NCBI GenBank assembly: GCA_023410055.1
Contig: JAEYQK010000081.1
Coordinates: 24,137-88,136 of the forward strand
Source: Acidobacteriota bacterium
GTDB taxonomy: Bacteria > Acidobacteriota > Terriglobia > Terriglobales > Acidobacteriaceae
DNA: 64,000 nucleotides
Reading direction: 5' to 3'
The stretch's first letter is position 1, and every line of letters starts with the position of its first letter. Both the position numbers and the translations under genes were made by a program. Positions 8,749 to 17,933 of the stretch are shown one piece after another. A model generated the notes under the pieces. That model searched no databases. It was given only the letters and a program-made list of their open reading frames with translations, and was not told where the DNA came from.

Positions 8749-9456
8749 CTATTTTCCCGTTAAGGCTTGCGTGGCCAACTGTCCGGCAACGCCGGTCGGA
8801 TCGTCCTTCTTAATCTGCTCGAAAAGCTTGTTGGCTTCCACCGGCTGCTTTGCTTTATACAATTCGGCAAGCTGTAGCTGGGCCGTGGATTTCCCTACTG
8901 AATTTGTCGGGTGGTCGGCTAGATCTTTATAGATTTCGATGGCCTGGCTGTCTTTGCCTGTTTGGGCATAGAGGCCGGCCAAAGCCAGTTTCGCCAGCGC
9001 CGAAAGGTCCTTGTCGCCGTCATCAACTGCTTGTTTGAGCTCCTTCTCGGCGGCCGCCGTGTCACCCATGTCCTTCGCCGTTATAGCGGCAAGGTATCGA
9101 GCGACGGCACCAGCCTGCGTACGCGGAAACTCTTCAGCTACCTTTTCCATTTCGGAATGAGCTGCACGGGCGCGCTCATCGAACGAAGCGAAACTCACCA
9201 TTTCCGGTTGGGGAGGCATACCTGCCGGGCGCAACGGGGCACTGTAGGTCTCCATGGCCTTCGCGAGGGCGCTGTTAGCCTTCACATTGCGCTGCCTGTA
9301 ATAAGCTTTGCCACCCAGCACGAGAACGAGAATGACGGCAATCGCGATTGCACCGTAGGTCAACAACGGACGGTGCTCAACTGCCCAGGAGTATTGGTGG
9401 CTGAGTGTCTCGGCAAACTTGTCTTGTTTCAGTTGGTGTCTAGTTTCGGTACGCAC
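8749..9456 (-). CDS. YfgM-like TPR protein with N-terminal membrane anchor
   Basis: 235 residues with a GTG start at 9456, supported by AAGGA six to eight bases upstream. A cytoplasmic N-terminus of about 32 residues is followed by one membrane helix (LLTYGAIAIAVILVLVLGGKA) and a periplasmic helical repeat domain with TPR-like units from about 85 to the end. This is the architecture of YfgM/TPR_21 proteins, which in proteobacteria attach to SecYEG and periplasmic chaperones. It is the only gene in its transcription unit apart from possible read-through, since a strong terminator follows at 8694-8729. Confidence 0.75.
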   Translation of the reverse strand: MRTETRHQLKQDKFAETLSHQYSWAVEHRPLLTYGAIAIAVILVLVLGGKAYYRQRNVKANSALAKAMETYSAPLRPAGMPPQPEMVSFASFDERARAAHSEMEKVAEEFPRTQAGAVARYLAAITAKDMGDTAAAEKELKQAVDDGDKDLSALAKLALAGLYAQTGKDSQAIEIYKDLADHPTNSVGKSTAQLQLAELYKAKQPVEANKLFEQIKKDDPTGVAGQLATQALTGK

Positions 9457-9694
9457 GCCTGATCCTTAAAAGATGACTCTGTGGGAAAAGCTGAGTTTAA
9501 CAGTCTCAAATTCGTAAATCAAACGGGCTGGGGAGAAAAGTAGGGATTGCAACCGGGCATGGGAGCAACCGCGTCCTACATGCAGAGATACCCGTCGCCC
9601 TTCGCCTGACTTTCATCTAACGTACGTGTGCGCGTTCGCTCGCGCAGTGGACGTCCAGATTGCGCCTGGGCCCAGCGGCACGCAGGAGTCAGCC

Positions 9695-12688
9695 ATGCGA
9701 AAGCTCGGAATCGCGATCGGGATTATCGTTCTCCTGATCATCATTGCGCTTCTAGTCATACCCAGCCTCATCAACGTCAACAAGTATCACGGCATGATTC
9801 AGGCCGAGTTGCAGAAGCAGCTGAATAGACCGGTGTCGCTCGGCAACATGCACCTGAGCCTGCTACCACCGTCGATTCGCGTGGACAACGTGACCGTCGG
9901 CGAGAATTCGGCGTTCGGCAACGGCAACTTCGCGACCGCGCAGCAGCTCTATGTAAAACCGAAGTTCTGGCCGCTGCTCCACGGCGACGTACAAATCAGC
10001 TCACTCGACCTCCGTCGGCCGAACATCGAACTAATCCGCAATGCGCAGGGTGTGTGGAATTTCCAAACGCTGGGACAGAATAAAACACCTGCTCACGAGC
10101 CATCGGGCCAGCCACCCGTGCCTCAGCAGCCGCAGCAAGCACCAACACAACCGCCCCAGCAGGCACAGCAGCAGAAACCCAGCGAGTTCGAACTGGACAA
10201 TCTGAAGATCACCGATGGCCAGATCGCCGTGACGGACCAGCAGAAGCACCAGTCGCGGGCGGTCTACAACAACATTGACGCCACGCTGAAGAACTTCGCG
10301 CCGGGCAAGCCGTTCTCTTTCTCGCTTGCGGCACACCTGCCCGGGAAGGGCAACGAAACCCTCGCACTAACCGGTAACGGCGGTCCGATCAATCAGTCGA
10401 ACATTATTCAAACGCCCTTCACTGGAACCCTGAAGTTGAAGAACGTAGCACTCTCGGGCGTGAAGAGCTATCTGAATTCGCCATCGCTGAACAATATGGA
10501 CGGCGTCGTGAGCGGCACGACCGACATCAACAACGAAAACGGCAAGCTGTCGTCGCGCGGTTCGCTGACGATCAACAACGCACGAGTAAACGGCGTGGCG
10601 ATCAACTACCCGGTCTCCGCGGACTATCGCATGACCGACGACTTGGCGAACGATGTGATCAACGTAGAGAAGGGAGATCTGAAGCTCGGATCGACACCAC
10701 TCGCGGTCACGGGCACGCTGAACACGAAGTCCACACCGGCGCAAATCGATATGCGCGTACAGGCCTCGAATGTGTCCATCGGTGACGCAGCGCGATTGGC
10801 CTCGGCCTTTGGCGTGGCCTTCAGTCCGGGCATGAAGGTTGATGGACGTGCTAACGCGGACGTGAAAGCACAGGGTGCGGCGGACAAGCCGGCCATGAAT
10901 GGAACGCTTCAGGCTTCAGACTTGATCGTCAGTGGCGGCGATCTGCCTCAACCAGTGAAGGTGCAGTCGATCAATCTCGCGCTCACGCCGCAGGACATCC
11001 GCTCCAATCCGTTTACGGCCGTATCGGGCGGCACGACGGTGAATGGACAGTTCACGCTATCGCAGTACACGGCGCCGTCACCGAACATTAATGCAACTTT
11101 GAAAACGGCGAACGCGAATGTGGGCGAGCTGATCAGCATGGCACGCGCGTATGGCGTCAGTGCAGTGAATGGTGTGGGAGGCTCGGGGAATCTAGACCTC
11201 GACGTACACGCGACGGGGCCGCTGAAGAACACGTCGGCCATAAACATCAATGGCACCGGAGCGCTGCGCAACGCCAGTATCAAGATGCCCTCGCTCACGC
11301 AGCCGCTGAACGTCAAGAACGCCGACATGCGGTTCACGAGCAATTCGGCGACGCTGTCGAACTTGGCCGCCGGACTGGGCTCGACCAACGTGACCGGCAA
11401 TGCGACGGTGAAAAACTTCGCGGCACCGAATGTGCAGTTCACGCTGAATGCCGACAAGATCAACGTGACCGAGTTGCAGCAGATCACGGCAGGTTCGAAT
11501 CCCCATCCCAATCAGCAGCGGACGGCGAACGACGGCTTCTGGAACATCGTTCCAACCGCTAACGCCCAAGCTCGGAGCGCAGTTCCAGCAAGCGCCGCGC
11601 CGACAGCATCTGCGAGCATCTTGAGTACGATGACGGGCAATGGCAACATCTCAGCCAACGTGCTCCAGTACGATCAACTTGTCCTCAACAATCTGAAGTC
11701 CGGTGTGACGATTAATCACGGGGCGGTTAACCTCACGCCGATCAATGCCCAGCTTTACAACGGGCAGGCGACGGGTCAAATCACCGCGAACCTGCTGGCC
11801 ACACCAATGCTGGTAACGGTCGCGACCAAGCTCCAGAACGTTCAGGCCAATGATCTGCTCTCGGCGGTGAGCTCGATCAAAGACACGCTGTATGGATTGC
11901 TGGCGAGCAGCGGTGATCTGCGCTTTTCGGCGGCATCGTCGCAAGACATCGCACGGACGCTGAATGGGAACTTGGCGGTGAACCTGAACAACGGACGGAT
12001 TGCCAAGATAGACGTTCTGAACGAGCTTGCGGCTATCGGCAAATTCGCCGGCGTACGCAAGAATGCCCAAGCCATGACCAATTTCGCGAAGATGAGCGGC
12101 AATTTCGTCGTGACCAACGGGGTGGCGCAGACCAACAATTTCCAGGCCGCAATTGATGGCGGCACGCTAGCAGCTCAGGGCAGCGTTAACCTTGCAACGC
12201 AGGCGCTGGACTTGCGAATGACCGCTGTTCTAGACAAGAACGTAACCCAGCAGGTTGGCGGCACTTCCGGCGTCGGCGGATTGATGCAAACGGCACTGGC
12301 CAATAATCGGGGCGAGATTGTGATGCCCGTGCTGGTCAGCGGCACTTTCGACCAGCCACACTTCATGCCCGATATGCAAACCATCGCGCAGATGAAGGTG
12401 AAGAACATTCTGCCGACCACCAGTAATCCCGCTGCCGGCATTCTAGGATCGGTTCTGGGAGGGAACAAACAGGGGGGCCAGCAAGGGGGGCTGGGCGGAA
12501 TATTAGGAGCGATTGGCGCAGGCGGACAACAACAGCAGCAACAACAACCACAGCAACAACAACCACCCGCCACGGCTGAACCGCAAGAGCAGCAACAGCA
12601 GCAATCACAGCAGCAGCCGATCAATGATCTGTTGAATTCCGTTTTCGGCAACAAGAAAAAGCAACAACAACAGCCGCCGCCTAAATAG
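9695..12688 (+). CDS. AsmA-family envelope protein with Gln-rich tail
   Basis: 997 residues from the ATG at 9695, preceded by AGGAG with a seven-base gap; the upstream ATG at 9626 lacks this. An N-terminal signal anchor (GIAIGIIVLLIIIALLVIP) leads into the AsmA signature (QLNRPVSLGNMHLSLLPPSI) and a long repetitive beta-rich region. The C-terminal AsmA region (LAVNLNNGRIAKIDVLNELA) lies at about 760-870. AsmA-like proteins form bridges between inner and outer membrane and are linked to phospholipid transport and outer-membrane homeostasis. Two low-complexity Gln/Pro stretches occur, one near 145-165 and one making up the last 60 residues. Confidence 0.85.
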   Translation: MRKLGIAIGIIVLLIIIALLVIPSLINVNKYHGMIQAELQKQLNRPVSLGNMHLSLLPPSIRVDNVTVGENSAFGNGNFATAQQLYVKPKFWPLLHGDVQISSLDLRRPNIELIRNAQGVWNFQTLGQNKTPAHEPSGQPPVPQQPQQAPTQPPQQAQQQKPSEFELDNLKITDGQIAVTDQQKHQSRAVYNNIDATLKNFAPGKPFSFSLAAHLPGKGNETLALTGNGGPINQSNIIQTPFTGTLKLKNVALSGVKSYLNSPSLNNMDGVVSGTTDINNENGKLSSRGSLTINNARVNGVAINYPVSADYRMTDDLANDVINVEKGDLKLGSTPLAVTGTLNTKSTPAQIDMRVQASNVSIGDAARLASAFGVAFSPGMKVDGRANADVKAQGAADKPAMNGTLQASDLIVSGGDLPQPVKVQSINLALTPQDIRSNPFTAVSGGTTVNGQFTLSQYTAPSPNINATLKTANANVGELISMARAYGVSAVNGVGGSGNLDLDVHATGPLKNTSAININGTGALRNASIKMPSLTQPLNVKNADMRFTSNSATLSNLAAGLGSTNVTGNATVKNFAAPNVQFTLNADKINVTELQQITAGSNPHPNQQRTANDGFWNIVPTANAQARSAVPASAAPTASASILSTMTGNGNISANVLQYDQLVLNNLKSGVTINHGAVNLTPINAQLYNGQATGQITANLLATPMLVTVATKLQNVQANDLLSAVSSIKDTLYGLLASSGDLRFSAASSQDIARTLNGNLAVNLNNGRIAKIDVLNELAAIGKFAGVRKNAQAMTNFAKMSGNFVVTNGVAQTNNFQAAIDGGTLAAQGSVNLATQALDLRMTAVLDKNVTQQVGGTSGVGGLMQTALANNRGEIVMPVLVSGTFDQPHFMPDMQTIAQMKVKNILPTTSNPAAGILGSVLGGNKQGGQQGGLGGILGAIGAGGQQQQQQQPQQQQPPATAEPQEQQQQQSQQQPINDLLNSVFGNKKKQQQQPPPK

Positions 12689-12702
12689 GTTGCAGTAAAC
12701 AG

Positions 12703-12731
12703 AAAACGGGCGAGGCTCCCCTCGCCCGTTT
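12703..12731. terminator. Bidirectional intrinsic terminator between AsmA and DksA-like genes
   Basis: AAACGGGCGAGG at 12703 onward pairs with CCTCGCCCGTTT ending at 12731. The T-rich flank is better on the minus strand (TTTTCTGTTT), and the plus side has only the stem T residues. It sits between two convergent genes. Confidence 0.75.
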
Positions 12732-12756
12732 ACCTACTCAACAACTCTAGATGACG

Positions 12757-13128
12757 CTAGTCACCAGTGGCTTCCTCGAGTAACCCCTGCTCGAGTTTCT
12801 CCTGGCATTCAATGCAATGGCGCGTCCACGGCACTGCGTCAAGCCGCTTAGGGTTGATCTCCGTGCCACATGAAATGCACTCTCCAAAGTTGCCCTCGCG
12901 GATGCGACTCAATGCGCCCTCCACCATGGCGAGCAACTGTCGGTCACTATTGCTCTGGTGAAAGAGGAATTCCTTGTTGTAGGAAACGGCAGCTTTGTCG
13001 GCGATGTCCTGCGCCGTTCCTTCTTCCGCGTTGCGCCCGTCCAACTCGCTCCGTGAGACGTTGCGACGCAGCGCCTGCTGTCGCTCTTCCAAAGTCTTTC
13101 GAAATAGTTCGAGACGTTTCTTTTCCAT
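12757..13128 (-). CDS. DksA/TraR-type C4 zinc-finger protein
   Basis: 123 residues from the ATG at 13128; another in-frame start lies two codons upstream. A coiled-coil N-terminal region (about 1-75) is followed by the zinc finger CISC, then 17 residues, then CIEC, and a short acidic tail. This matches DksA/TraR-like proteins, which enter the RNA polymerase secondary channel and tune transcription, often with ppGpp. Full DksA has an acidic pair at the coiled-coil tip; here the tip region reads DGRNAEEGTAQDIADKA and contains Asp and Glu. A good promoter lies at 13210-13238, giving a 5' leader of about 75 bases. Confidence 0.85.
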   Translation of the reverse strand: MEKKRLELFRKTLEERQQALRRNVSRSELDGRNAEEGTAQDIADKAAVSYNKEFLFHQSNSDRQLLAMVEGALSRIREGNFGECISCGTEINPKRLDAVPWTRHCIECQEKLEQGLLEEATGD

Positions 13129-13209
13129 AAACAAAACCTTGCCAGACAGAATCTAACGCTCTCTACGAAGCCTTACCAATTCCCTATCTGTTCCAAGACT
13201 AAAGCGCAC

Positions 13210-13238
13210 ATCATAAGCGCGCGGGGAAAAGGCGTCAA
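13210..13238 (-). promoter_or_regulatory. Sigma-70-type promoter of the DksA-like gene
   Basis: On the minus strand, TTGACG (13238-13233), a 17-base spacer and TATGAT (13215-13210). Each box differs from consensus by one base. Transcription should start near 13203. Confidence 0.7.
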
Positions 13239-13326
13239 CTGCCAAACCCTACCCGATTCTTTCTTTCTCCGGGCTACATTTTGATGCACAGAAGAGACCT
13301 AAAGTAACCAGTTGCCTAGATGGCTA

Positions 13327-13356
13327 TAAAAAGAGCGACCCCGCTTTCGCGGGGTC
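13327..13356 (-). terminator. Minus-strand intrinsic terminator in the 13.1-13.6 kb gap
   Basis: GACCCCGC at 13337-13344 pairs with GCGGGGTC at 13349-13356. Read on the minus strand it has a GAAA tetraloop followed by a TTTTT run within the next ten bases. Confidence 0.8.
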
Positions 13357-13663
13357 ACCTAAAGAGGCAAGGGAGGGAGGGAAATTAGGGAAGGCGATGC
13401 AAGACGACATCACGTCGTAGGACGGGATGTCCTTGGAAAAGTCGAGAACTTTGGAAGAGGGTCAAACTCATGTATATGGCCTCTTTGCTGCTTAACGTTA
13501 CTGCACGTTCCGCTCCAAAGTTGCTTAGCAGAATCTTAATCTGGCAGAAAAACTCAAGCTGTTGCCGAAGCGGTACTTAGGTCTGCGTAGGAACAAGTTT
13601 TGCACAGTTGTCGGGTAGTCCATACAGTGGTGCCACATTCTAAGTGGAACACAAGTACCACTT

Positions 13664-15175
13664 TTAGGCTGAATGCTGCTTAGTCTGGACCTGCGCGTTC
13701 TCTTCGATCACCTTGAGTTTGTTCAGAAGTGCCTTGTAGCTGATCTTCAAAATCTTGGCTGCCTGACGGCGGTTCCAGCGCGTTTGGGCAAGAACCCGCT
13801 CGATGGCCTCACGCTCGGCCTGCATCGCCGCCCGTTTCCCTATCTCAAGTAAAGATGGCATGTCATCGATGATGGCGGCCGATTTCGGCGAACTTGCTGG
13901 AGGTGCCGGCGAGGGGACAGCTGTCGGCGTCGGTTCAGAGCGCGGCTGGGAGTCCTTGAGCCCCCAGATAGGGCTGGAACCAGTCACGGATGAAATGATC
14001 GGCTTGTGGGTCGAAAGCTCTCGGATGATCTGCGGCTCGTTGCCGACAATAACGTAACGTTTGGCAAGATTCTCCAGCTCGCGAATGTTCCCCGGCCACG
14101 AGTATTCAATCATACGGCTGACTGCGTAATCGCTGAACGGGGGCGGCTGCTTGCCGTAATACTCGCTGTACTTCCGCATGAAGAAATCAAGGAAGATAGG
14201 AATTTCTTCGCGCCGCTCGCGCAACGGCGGGATGTGGATCGTGACCACATTCAGGCGGTAAAAGAGATCCTCGCGGAACATGCCCTCTTCGACGGCACGC
14301 TCCAGCGGCTTGTTCGTCGCGGCCAGCACCCTGACGTCGACGGCGATGTCGCGCTTGCCGCCAAGTCGGGCAAACTCGCCATCCTGCAAGACGTGCAGGA
14401 GCTTGGCCTGCAAAGCCGGGTGCATCTCGCTGATTTCATCCAGGAATATTGTCCCGTTGTTAGCCTGATCGAACTTACCAAGCTTCTGGCGATTGGCTCC
14501 GGTGAAGGCACCAGGCTCGTAACCAAAGAGTTCGCTTTCGAGCAATTCGTGCGGAATGGCCGCGCAGTTCACTTTCACGAATGGCTTGTCGTGACGCGAA
14601 GACTGCGAATAGACCATGCGCGCCACAACTTCCTTGCCCGTACCGCTTTCGCCCCGGATCAGCACAGTGGCGGTCGTGTCGGCCACCTGCTCGATCGTCA
14701 TCTTGACTTCTTCCATCTTCGGGCTAGTGCCGAAAAGCATGGTGAAATCGCTCTGGCGGCGGACCTGCTCGCGCAACTGGGTCACCTCGCTGACCAACCG
14801 TTGCTTGTCGAGCACCTTGGCGATGCGGAGATCAAGTTCTTTTGGTTCGAAGGGTTTGCTGATGTAGTCGTCCGCCCCGAGTTTCGAGGCCTTAAAGATC
14901 ATCTCCGGGTTGCTATGCGCCGACAGCATGATCACGGAAACGTCCGGCTTAATCTGCTTCATGCGTTCAAGCGCATCGATTCCGGTCATGCCGCTCATAG
15001 CCAGATCCAGCAGAACCAGCGTGGGATCGTAGACGCGAAACATCCGGATCGCTTCTTCGCCGCTGCTTGCGGTACTCACGTCGTAGTTTCGGCGGGAAAG
15101 GTAGGACTCAAGGTACTTCGCCATGCTTTCGTCGTCGTCAACAATGAGCACTCGTGTTTTCTGGTTAGGCAACAT
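13664..15175 (-). CDS. NtrC-family sigma-54-dependent response regulator
   Basis: 503 residues from the ATG at 15175, with GGAGG six bases upstream; the longer frame start at 15214 is rejected. Domains in order: receiver (about 7-120, phosphoacceptor Asp57 in LVLLDLAMSG), AAA+ sigma-54 activator (Walker A GESGTGKE at 175-182, sigma-54 contact loop GAFTGA at 222-227, Walker B TIFLDEI), a Pro/Ala-rich linker, and a Fis-type helix-turn-helix (WNRRQAAKILKISYKALLNK). All catalytic elements are intact, so it should activate sigma-54 promoters on phosphorylation. A cognate kinase may be the REC-GAF-HK encoded 245 bases upstream on the same strand. Confidence 0.93.
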   Translation of the reverse strand: MLPNQKTRVLIVDDDESMAKYLESYLSRRNYDVSTASSGEEAIRMFRVYDPTLVLLDLAMSGMTGIDALERMKQIKPDVSVIMLSAHSNPEMIFKASKLGADDYISKPFEPKELDLRIAKVLDKQRLVSEVTQLREQVRRQSDFTMLFGTSPKMEEVKMTIEQVADTTATVLIRGESGTGKEVVARMVYSQSSRHDKPFVKVNCAAIPHELLESELFGYEPGAFTGANRQKLGKFDQANNGTIFLDEISEMHPALQAKLLHVLQDGEFARLGGKRDIAVDVRVLAATNKPLERAVEEGMFREDLFYRLNVVTIHIPPLRERREEIPIFLDFFMRKYSEYYGKQPPPFSDYAVSRMIEYSWPGNIRELENLAKRYVIVGNEPQIIRELSTHKPIISSVTGSSPIWGLKDSQPRSEPTPTAVPSPAPPASSPKSAAIIDDMPSLLEIGKRAAMQAEREAIERVLAQTRWNRRQAAKILKISYKALLNKLKVIEENAQVQTKQHSA

Positions 15176-15419
15176 CAACGGCCTCCGATGCTCCAGCTTC
15201 TGTCCGCATAGCAAATGATCACAGCCTTACTGGCAACGGTATGGGAATTCTTGGCACCCCCCGCGCTGTCGAAGGACTCAGCCGGGTCGAGATTCGATGC
15301 GATGCTCTAATTCTAAGATGCGGCCCAGAGCCAGACGGATTGTACTACAATTCCACTTTTTAGAATTTGGGTATCCTTTTCTTTAACTGGACGTAGACGA
15401 TTTAGCCCAAAACGGGAAC

Positions 15420-17060
15420 TCAGGCCGTCATCGCGGTCCCAACAACGGCCCCAGTGCCGTTGAGAGGCAGCTTCACAGAAAACGTGCTGCCCAATCCAAG
15501 CTGGCTCTGCAGTCGGATCTCTCCTTGGTGTGCTTTCACGATCCGCTTTACGATTGCCAGACCCAGACCGGAGCCATCTCGAAGTCGCCGGGCGGTATGC
15601 CTCGGAATTTGTGCAAATTCGTCAAAGATACTCTCGTGATATTCGGGATCGATCCCCAACCCGTTGTCGCTGACCGAAAGCTCAAACCGCTCGTCTTCAC
15701 AAAGACGCGCCGTGACCTTGACCGTACCGCCAGCGTCAGTGAATTTCAGCGCGTTGGCCACCAGGTTTGTCAGGATCTGTTGCACGCGTCCCGGATCGAC
15801 AACTACAACCGGAAAATTGCCGGGAACGTCGGCCGAGAGCACAACGCCCCGCTTGTTGGCTTCATAATGAAACAGAGCGACGACCCCGGTAATAATCTCC
15901 TGAAGGTCGGTGCGAGCAAAGCTCATACGCATCTTGCCGGACTCGATTTGGCTGATGTCCAGCATTGAATTGACAAGCGAAATAAGCCGCCGGCACGCCC
16001 CTGTGGATTCATCGAGCGTTTGCCGCTCTTCACCCGTCAATCTTTCGTGCAGGCTTTCGGCGAGCATCGAGTTGTAGCCGAGGATGATAGTTAGTGGTGT
16101 ACGCAGCTCGTGAGTGGCTACGGCGAGGAATTGCGATTTCAGTCGATCCAACTCGCGGAGTTTCTGGTTCGCTGCCGCGATCTCAAGATTGTTCTTCTTC
16201 AACTCGGCAACGAGAGACGCGTTCTCCAGAGTAGCCGCAGCCTGCGCTGCAAGTGCGTACAAGAATCGCGTAGCGGATGCATGGAAATCGAACGGGATAT
16301 GCCCGTTATCGGCATATAGAACGCAGACAAGGCGCTCAGCGGCCACCCCGGGCACAAGAGCAAACGACTGCACATTGTCGTCAGCCCATCCGCGCAACGA
16401 CTCAGTAGCGTTATCTCTCGTGATCATGACGCGCTGGGAGAGTTGTCGCATTGCCGTCTGCTCTCGAACGGCATCGCCTAACCACCGCAGGCGATCCGAA
16501 GCGTGTTCAGCGCAAAGAAGGACGGTGCCATTGCGATCAAAGGTGATCAGCTCCGCTCGTTCCAACGACAGCACTTTTCGAACTGCGTTGCAGACTTCCC
16601 GTGAGATTTCGGTGCGGTCCAGTGAACTGCTAAGAAGCTGGCCGACTCCGTAGAGCGCGTCGATCTCGGAGAGCCTTTTCCGCTCCAGCGCGCGTCGAAC
16701 CGCGGCCTTCAACTCGGGCACCTCAACGGGCTTCAGCAAGTACTCATAGGCGCCGAGTTGAACGGCTTCAATGGCTGAAGCAACCGACCCGTACCCGGTC
16801 ATCATGACGGTTACGGTTTGGGGCGAACGCTTTCTCACCTCAGCCAGGACGGCGAGACCATCGGCACCGGCCATTTTCAGGTCGGTTAGAACAAGATCGT
16901 AAGAGCGCTGCTGAATAACTCGGATGGCCTGGTCGCCACTCGGACATGCGTCGACCTCGTATCCCTCTTCACGAAGGATAGCCTGCACCGTGATGAGCAC
17001 ATTTGGCTCGTCGTCTACAACCAGTATGCGAGGGAAAGGAACCGTCATCTGAGCGCGCAC
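15420..17060 (-). CDS. Soluble REC-GAF-histidine kinase
   Basis: 546 residues. A GTG at 17060 with GGAAG nine bases upstream is preferred; an ATG at 17048 is four codons in. Domains: receiver at about 10-125 with Asp60 (LVLTDLKMAG), GAF at about 135-290, HisKA with phosphoacceptor His317 in VATHELRTPL, and HATPase with N box at about 432-445 (Asn436), DNGLGID and GSGLGLAIVKRIV. There is no membrane segment, so it senses cytoplasmic input or is switched by phosphorylation of its own N-terminal receiver. It precedes the NtrC-type regulator on the same strand, a probable partner. Confidence 0.92.
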   Translation of the reverse strand: MRAQMTVPFPRILVVDDEPNVLITVQAILREEGYEVDACPSGDQAIRVIQQRSYDLVLTDLKMAGADGLAVLAEVRKRSPQTVTVMMTGYGSVASAIEAVQLGAYEYLLKPVEVPELKAAVRRALERKRLSEIDALYGVGQLLSSSLDRTEISREVCNAVRKVLSLERAELITFDRNGTVLLCAEHASDRLRWLGDAVREQTAMRQLSQRVMITRDNATESLRGWADDNVQSFALVPGVAAERLVCVLYADNGHIPFDFHASATRFLYALAAQAAATLENASLVAELKKNNLEIAAANQKLRELDRLKSQFLAVATHELRTPLTIILGYNSMLAESLHERLTGEERQTLDESTGACRRLISLVNSMLDISQIESGKMRMSFARTDLQEIITGVVALFHYEANKRGVVLSADVPGNFPVVVVDPGRVQQILTNLVANALKFTDAGGTVKVTARLCEDERFELSVSDNGLGIDPEYHESIFDEFAQIPRHTARRLRDGSGLGLAIVKRIVKAHQGEIRLQSQLGLGSTFSVKLPLNGTGAVVGTAMTA

Positions 17061-17128
17061 TGCTTTGCGCTTCCATTTGATGCTGATTACAAGGCCAGTG
17101 CTGTGCCTGAGCAGGTTTTGCTACTCGC

Positions 17129-17159
17129 AAAAAACCGGGAGCTAACGGGCTCCCGGTTT
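17129..17159 (-). terminator. Intrinsic terminator after the GvpL/F-family gene
   Basis: AAACCGGGAGC (17132-17142) pairs with GCTCCCGGTTT (17149-17159). On the minus strand the stem runs into TTTTTT. It separates the GvpL/F unit from the kinase gene. Confidence 0.85.
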
Positions 17160-17186
17160 CGGTCATCAGGTCAGGAGACAAAGATC

Positions 17187-17933
17187 TCAGTCCGCACTTT
17201 GAACTGTTTTCAGCTTCTCGGGAAGGAAATGAAATGGCGGCCACGGACCGCTAATGACGAGTTCACAATCCTTGAACTGTCGGGTGGCCGTGTCAAAACG
17301 GTTGTGATACTTCGCGATCGTATGGTTCTCAATCAGATGAGCGATGCCGAGCGTTATCCCGCCCGTTCCGTCGCGCTTGCAGACAACTTCCTCTGCTAAG
17401 GGGTTGAAGAGCTTGCGAACTTGCTGCGATAAGGCCCGGGCTTTCGTCTGCTGCTCACGTTCGCGCGTGGCGACCACGTGCAGCTTCGACAGGTACTCGG
17501 ATCCAACCGCTGTCGGCAGGGCGGAATCGCATGGCAGGCTCTTCGGCAGTGACCTTGAAGGCACTACCACTTTCAAGTGCATCTCAGACTTGCCCCGAAG
17601 CTGATCGACAGAATGCAAGAATGCTTTGCGGTTGGTGCGAACCGCCTGCCGGATACACTCTTCGTTATCAAAAATGGTTGCGAACTTGAAAGGAAGCACG
17701 GTGCCCAGCTTGAAACACTCCGAAATCACGTGGGCGTGCTCGATCACGGATTTCTGTGCGAGGGTTCCTGCCCTAAAATACTCACTCACAACCACCGCAA
17801 AGTCCCCGCTGGGATAGGCTATCGTCTGTGCCCCTGCGATCCCCCTGATGCCCTCAACAGGAAACGGCTTCCTTACCCTGTTTTCACCCTGAAAAGCTCT
17901 CTGTTCCGTAAGACAGTATGCATACCACGCCAT
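17187..17933 (-). CDS. Solitary GvpL/GvpF-family protein
   Basis: 248 residues from the ATG at 17933, which has GGAG eight bases upstream; an ATG nine codons earlier has no ribosome binding site. Family hallmarks are an N-terminal MAWYAYCLTEQR strand, the central GTVLPFKFATIFDNEECI segment, VGSEYLSKLH near the middle, and the C-terminal ELVISGPWPPFHF. In gas-vesicle producers GvpF/L proteins are minor structural or nucleating components. No gvpA or other gvp gene is present in this window, and the neighbours are a histidine kinase and a diguanylate cyclase-like gene, so a role other than flotation is possible. Transcribed alone, with its own terminator. Confidence 0.82.
   Translation of the reverse strand: MAWYAYCLTEQRAFQGENRVRKPFPVEGIRGIAGAQTIAYPSGDFAVVVSEYFRAGTLAQKSVIEHAHVISECFKLGTVLPFKFATIFDNEECIRQAVRTNRKAFLHSVDQLRGKSEMHLKVVVPSRSLPKSLPCDSALPTAVGSEYLSKLHVVATREREQQTKARALSQQVRKLFNPLAEEVVCKRDGTGGITLGIAHLIENHTIAKYHNRFDTATRQFKDCELVISGPWPPFHFLPEKLKTVQSAD

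Larger units (their letters stand above)
13129..13663. other. 535-base non-coding stretch between the DksA-like and response regulator genes
   Basis: No ORF here looks real. It holds the DksA promoter (13210-13238), a minus-strand terminator (13327-13356), a run GGGAGGGAGGGAAATTAGGG at 13371-13390 on the plus strand that fits a G-quadruplex pattern, and about 270 unassigned bases up to the response regulator stop. The unassigned part is either an unusually long 3' UTR of the response regulator mRNA or a separate small RNA ending at the same terminator. Confidence 0.5.

Noticed and set aside
13586..13608. Sigma-54-like promoter (GG-N10-GC with TTTTGCAC)
   Set aside because: The -24 element matches poorly and it points into the 3' end of the response regulator gene with no gene to transcribe.
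14006..15211. Plus-strand ORF of 401 codons
   Set aside because: Antisense to the sigma-54 response regulator, whose catalytic motifs are all intact. No ribosome binding site and no recognisable domain.
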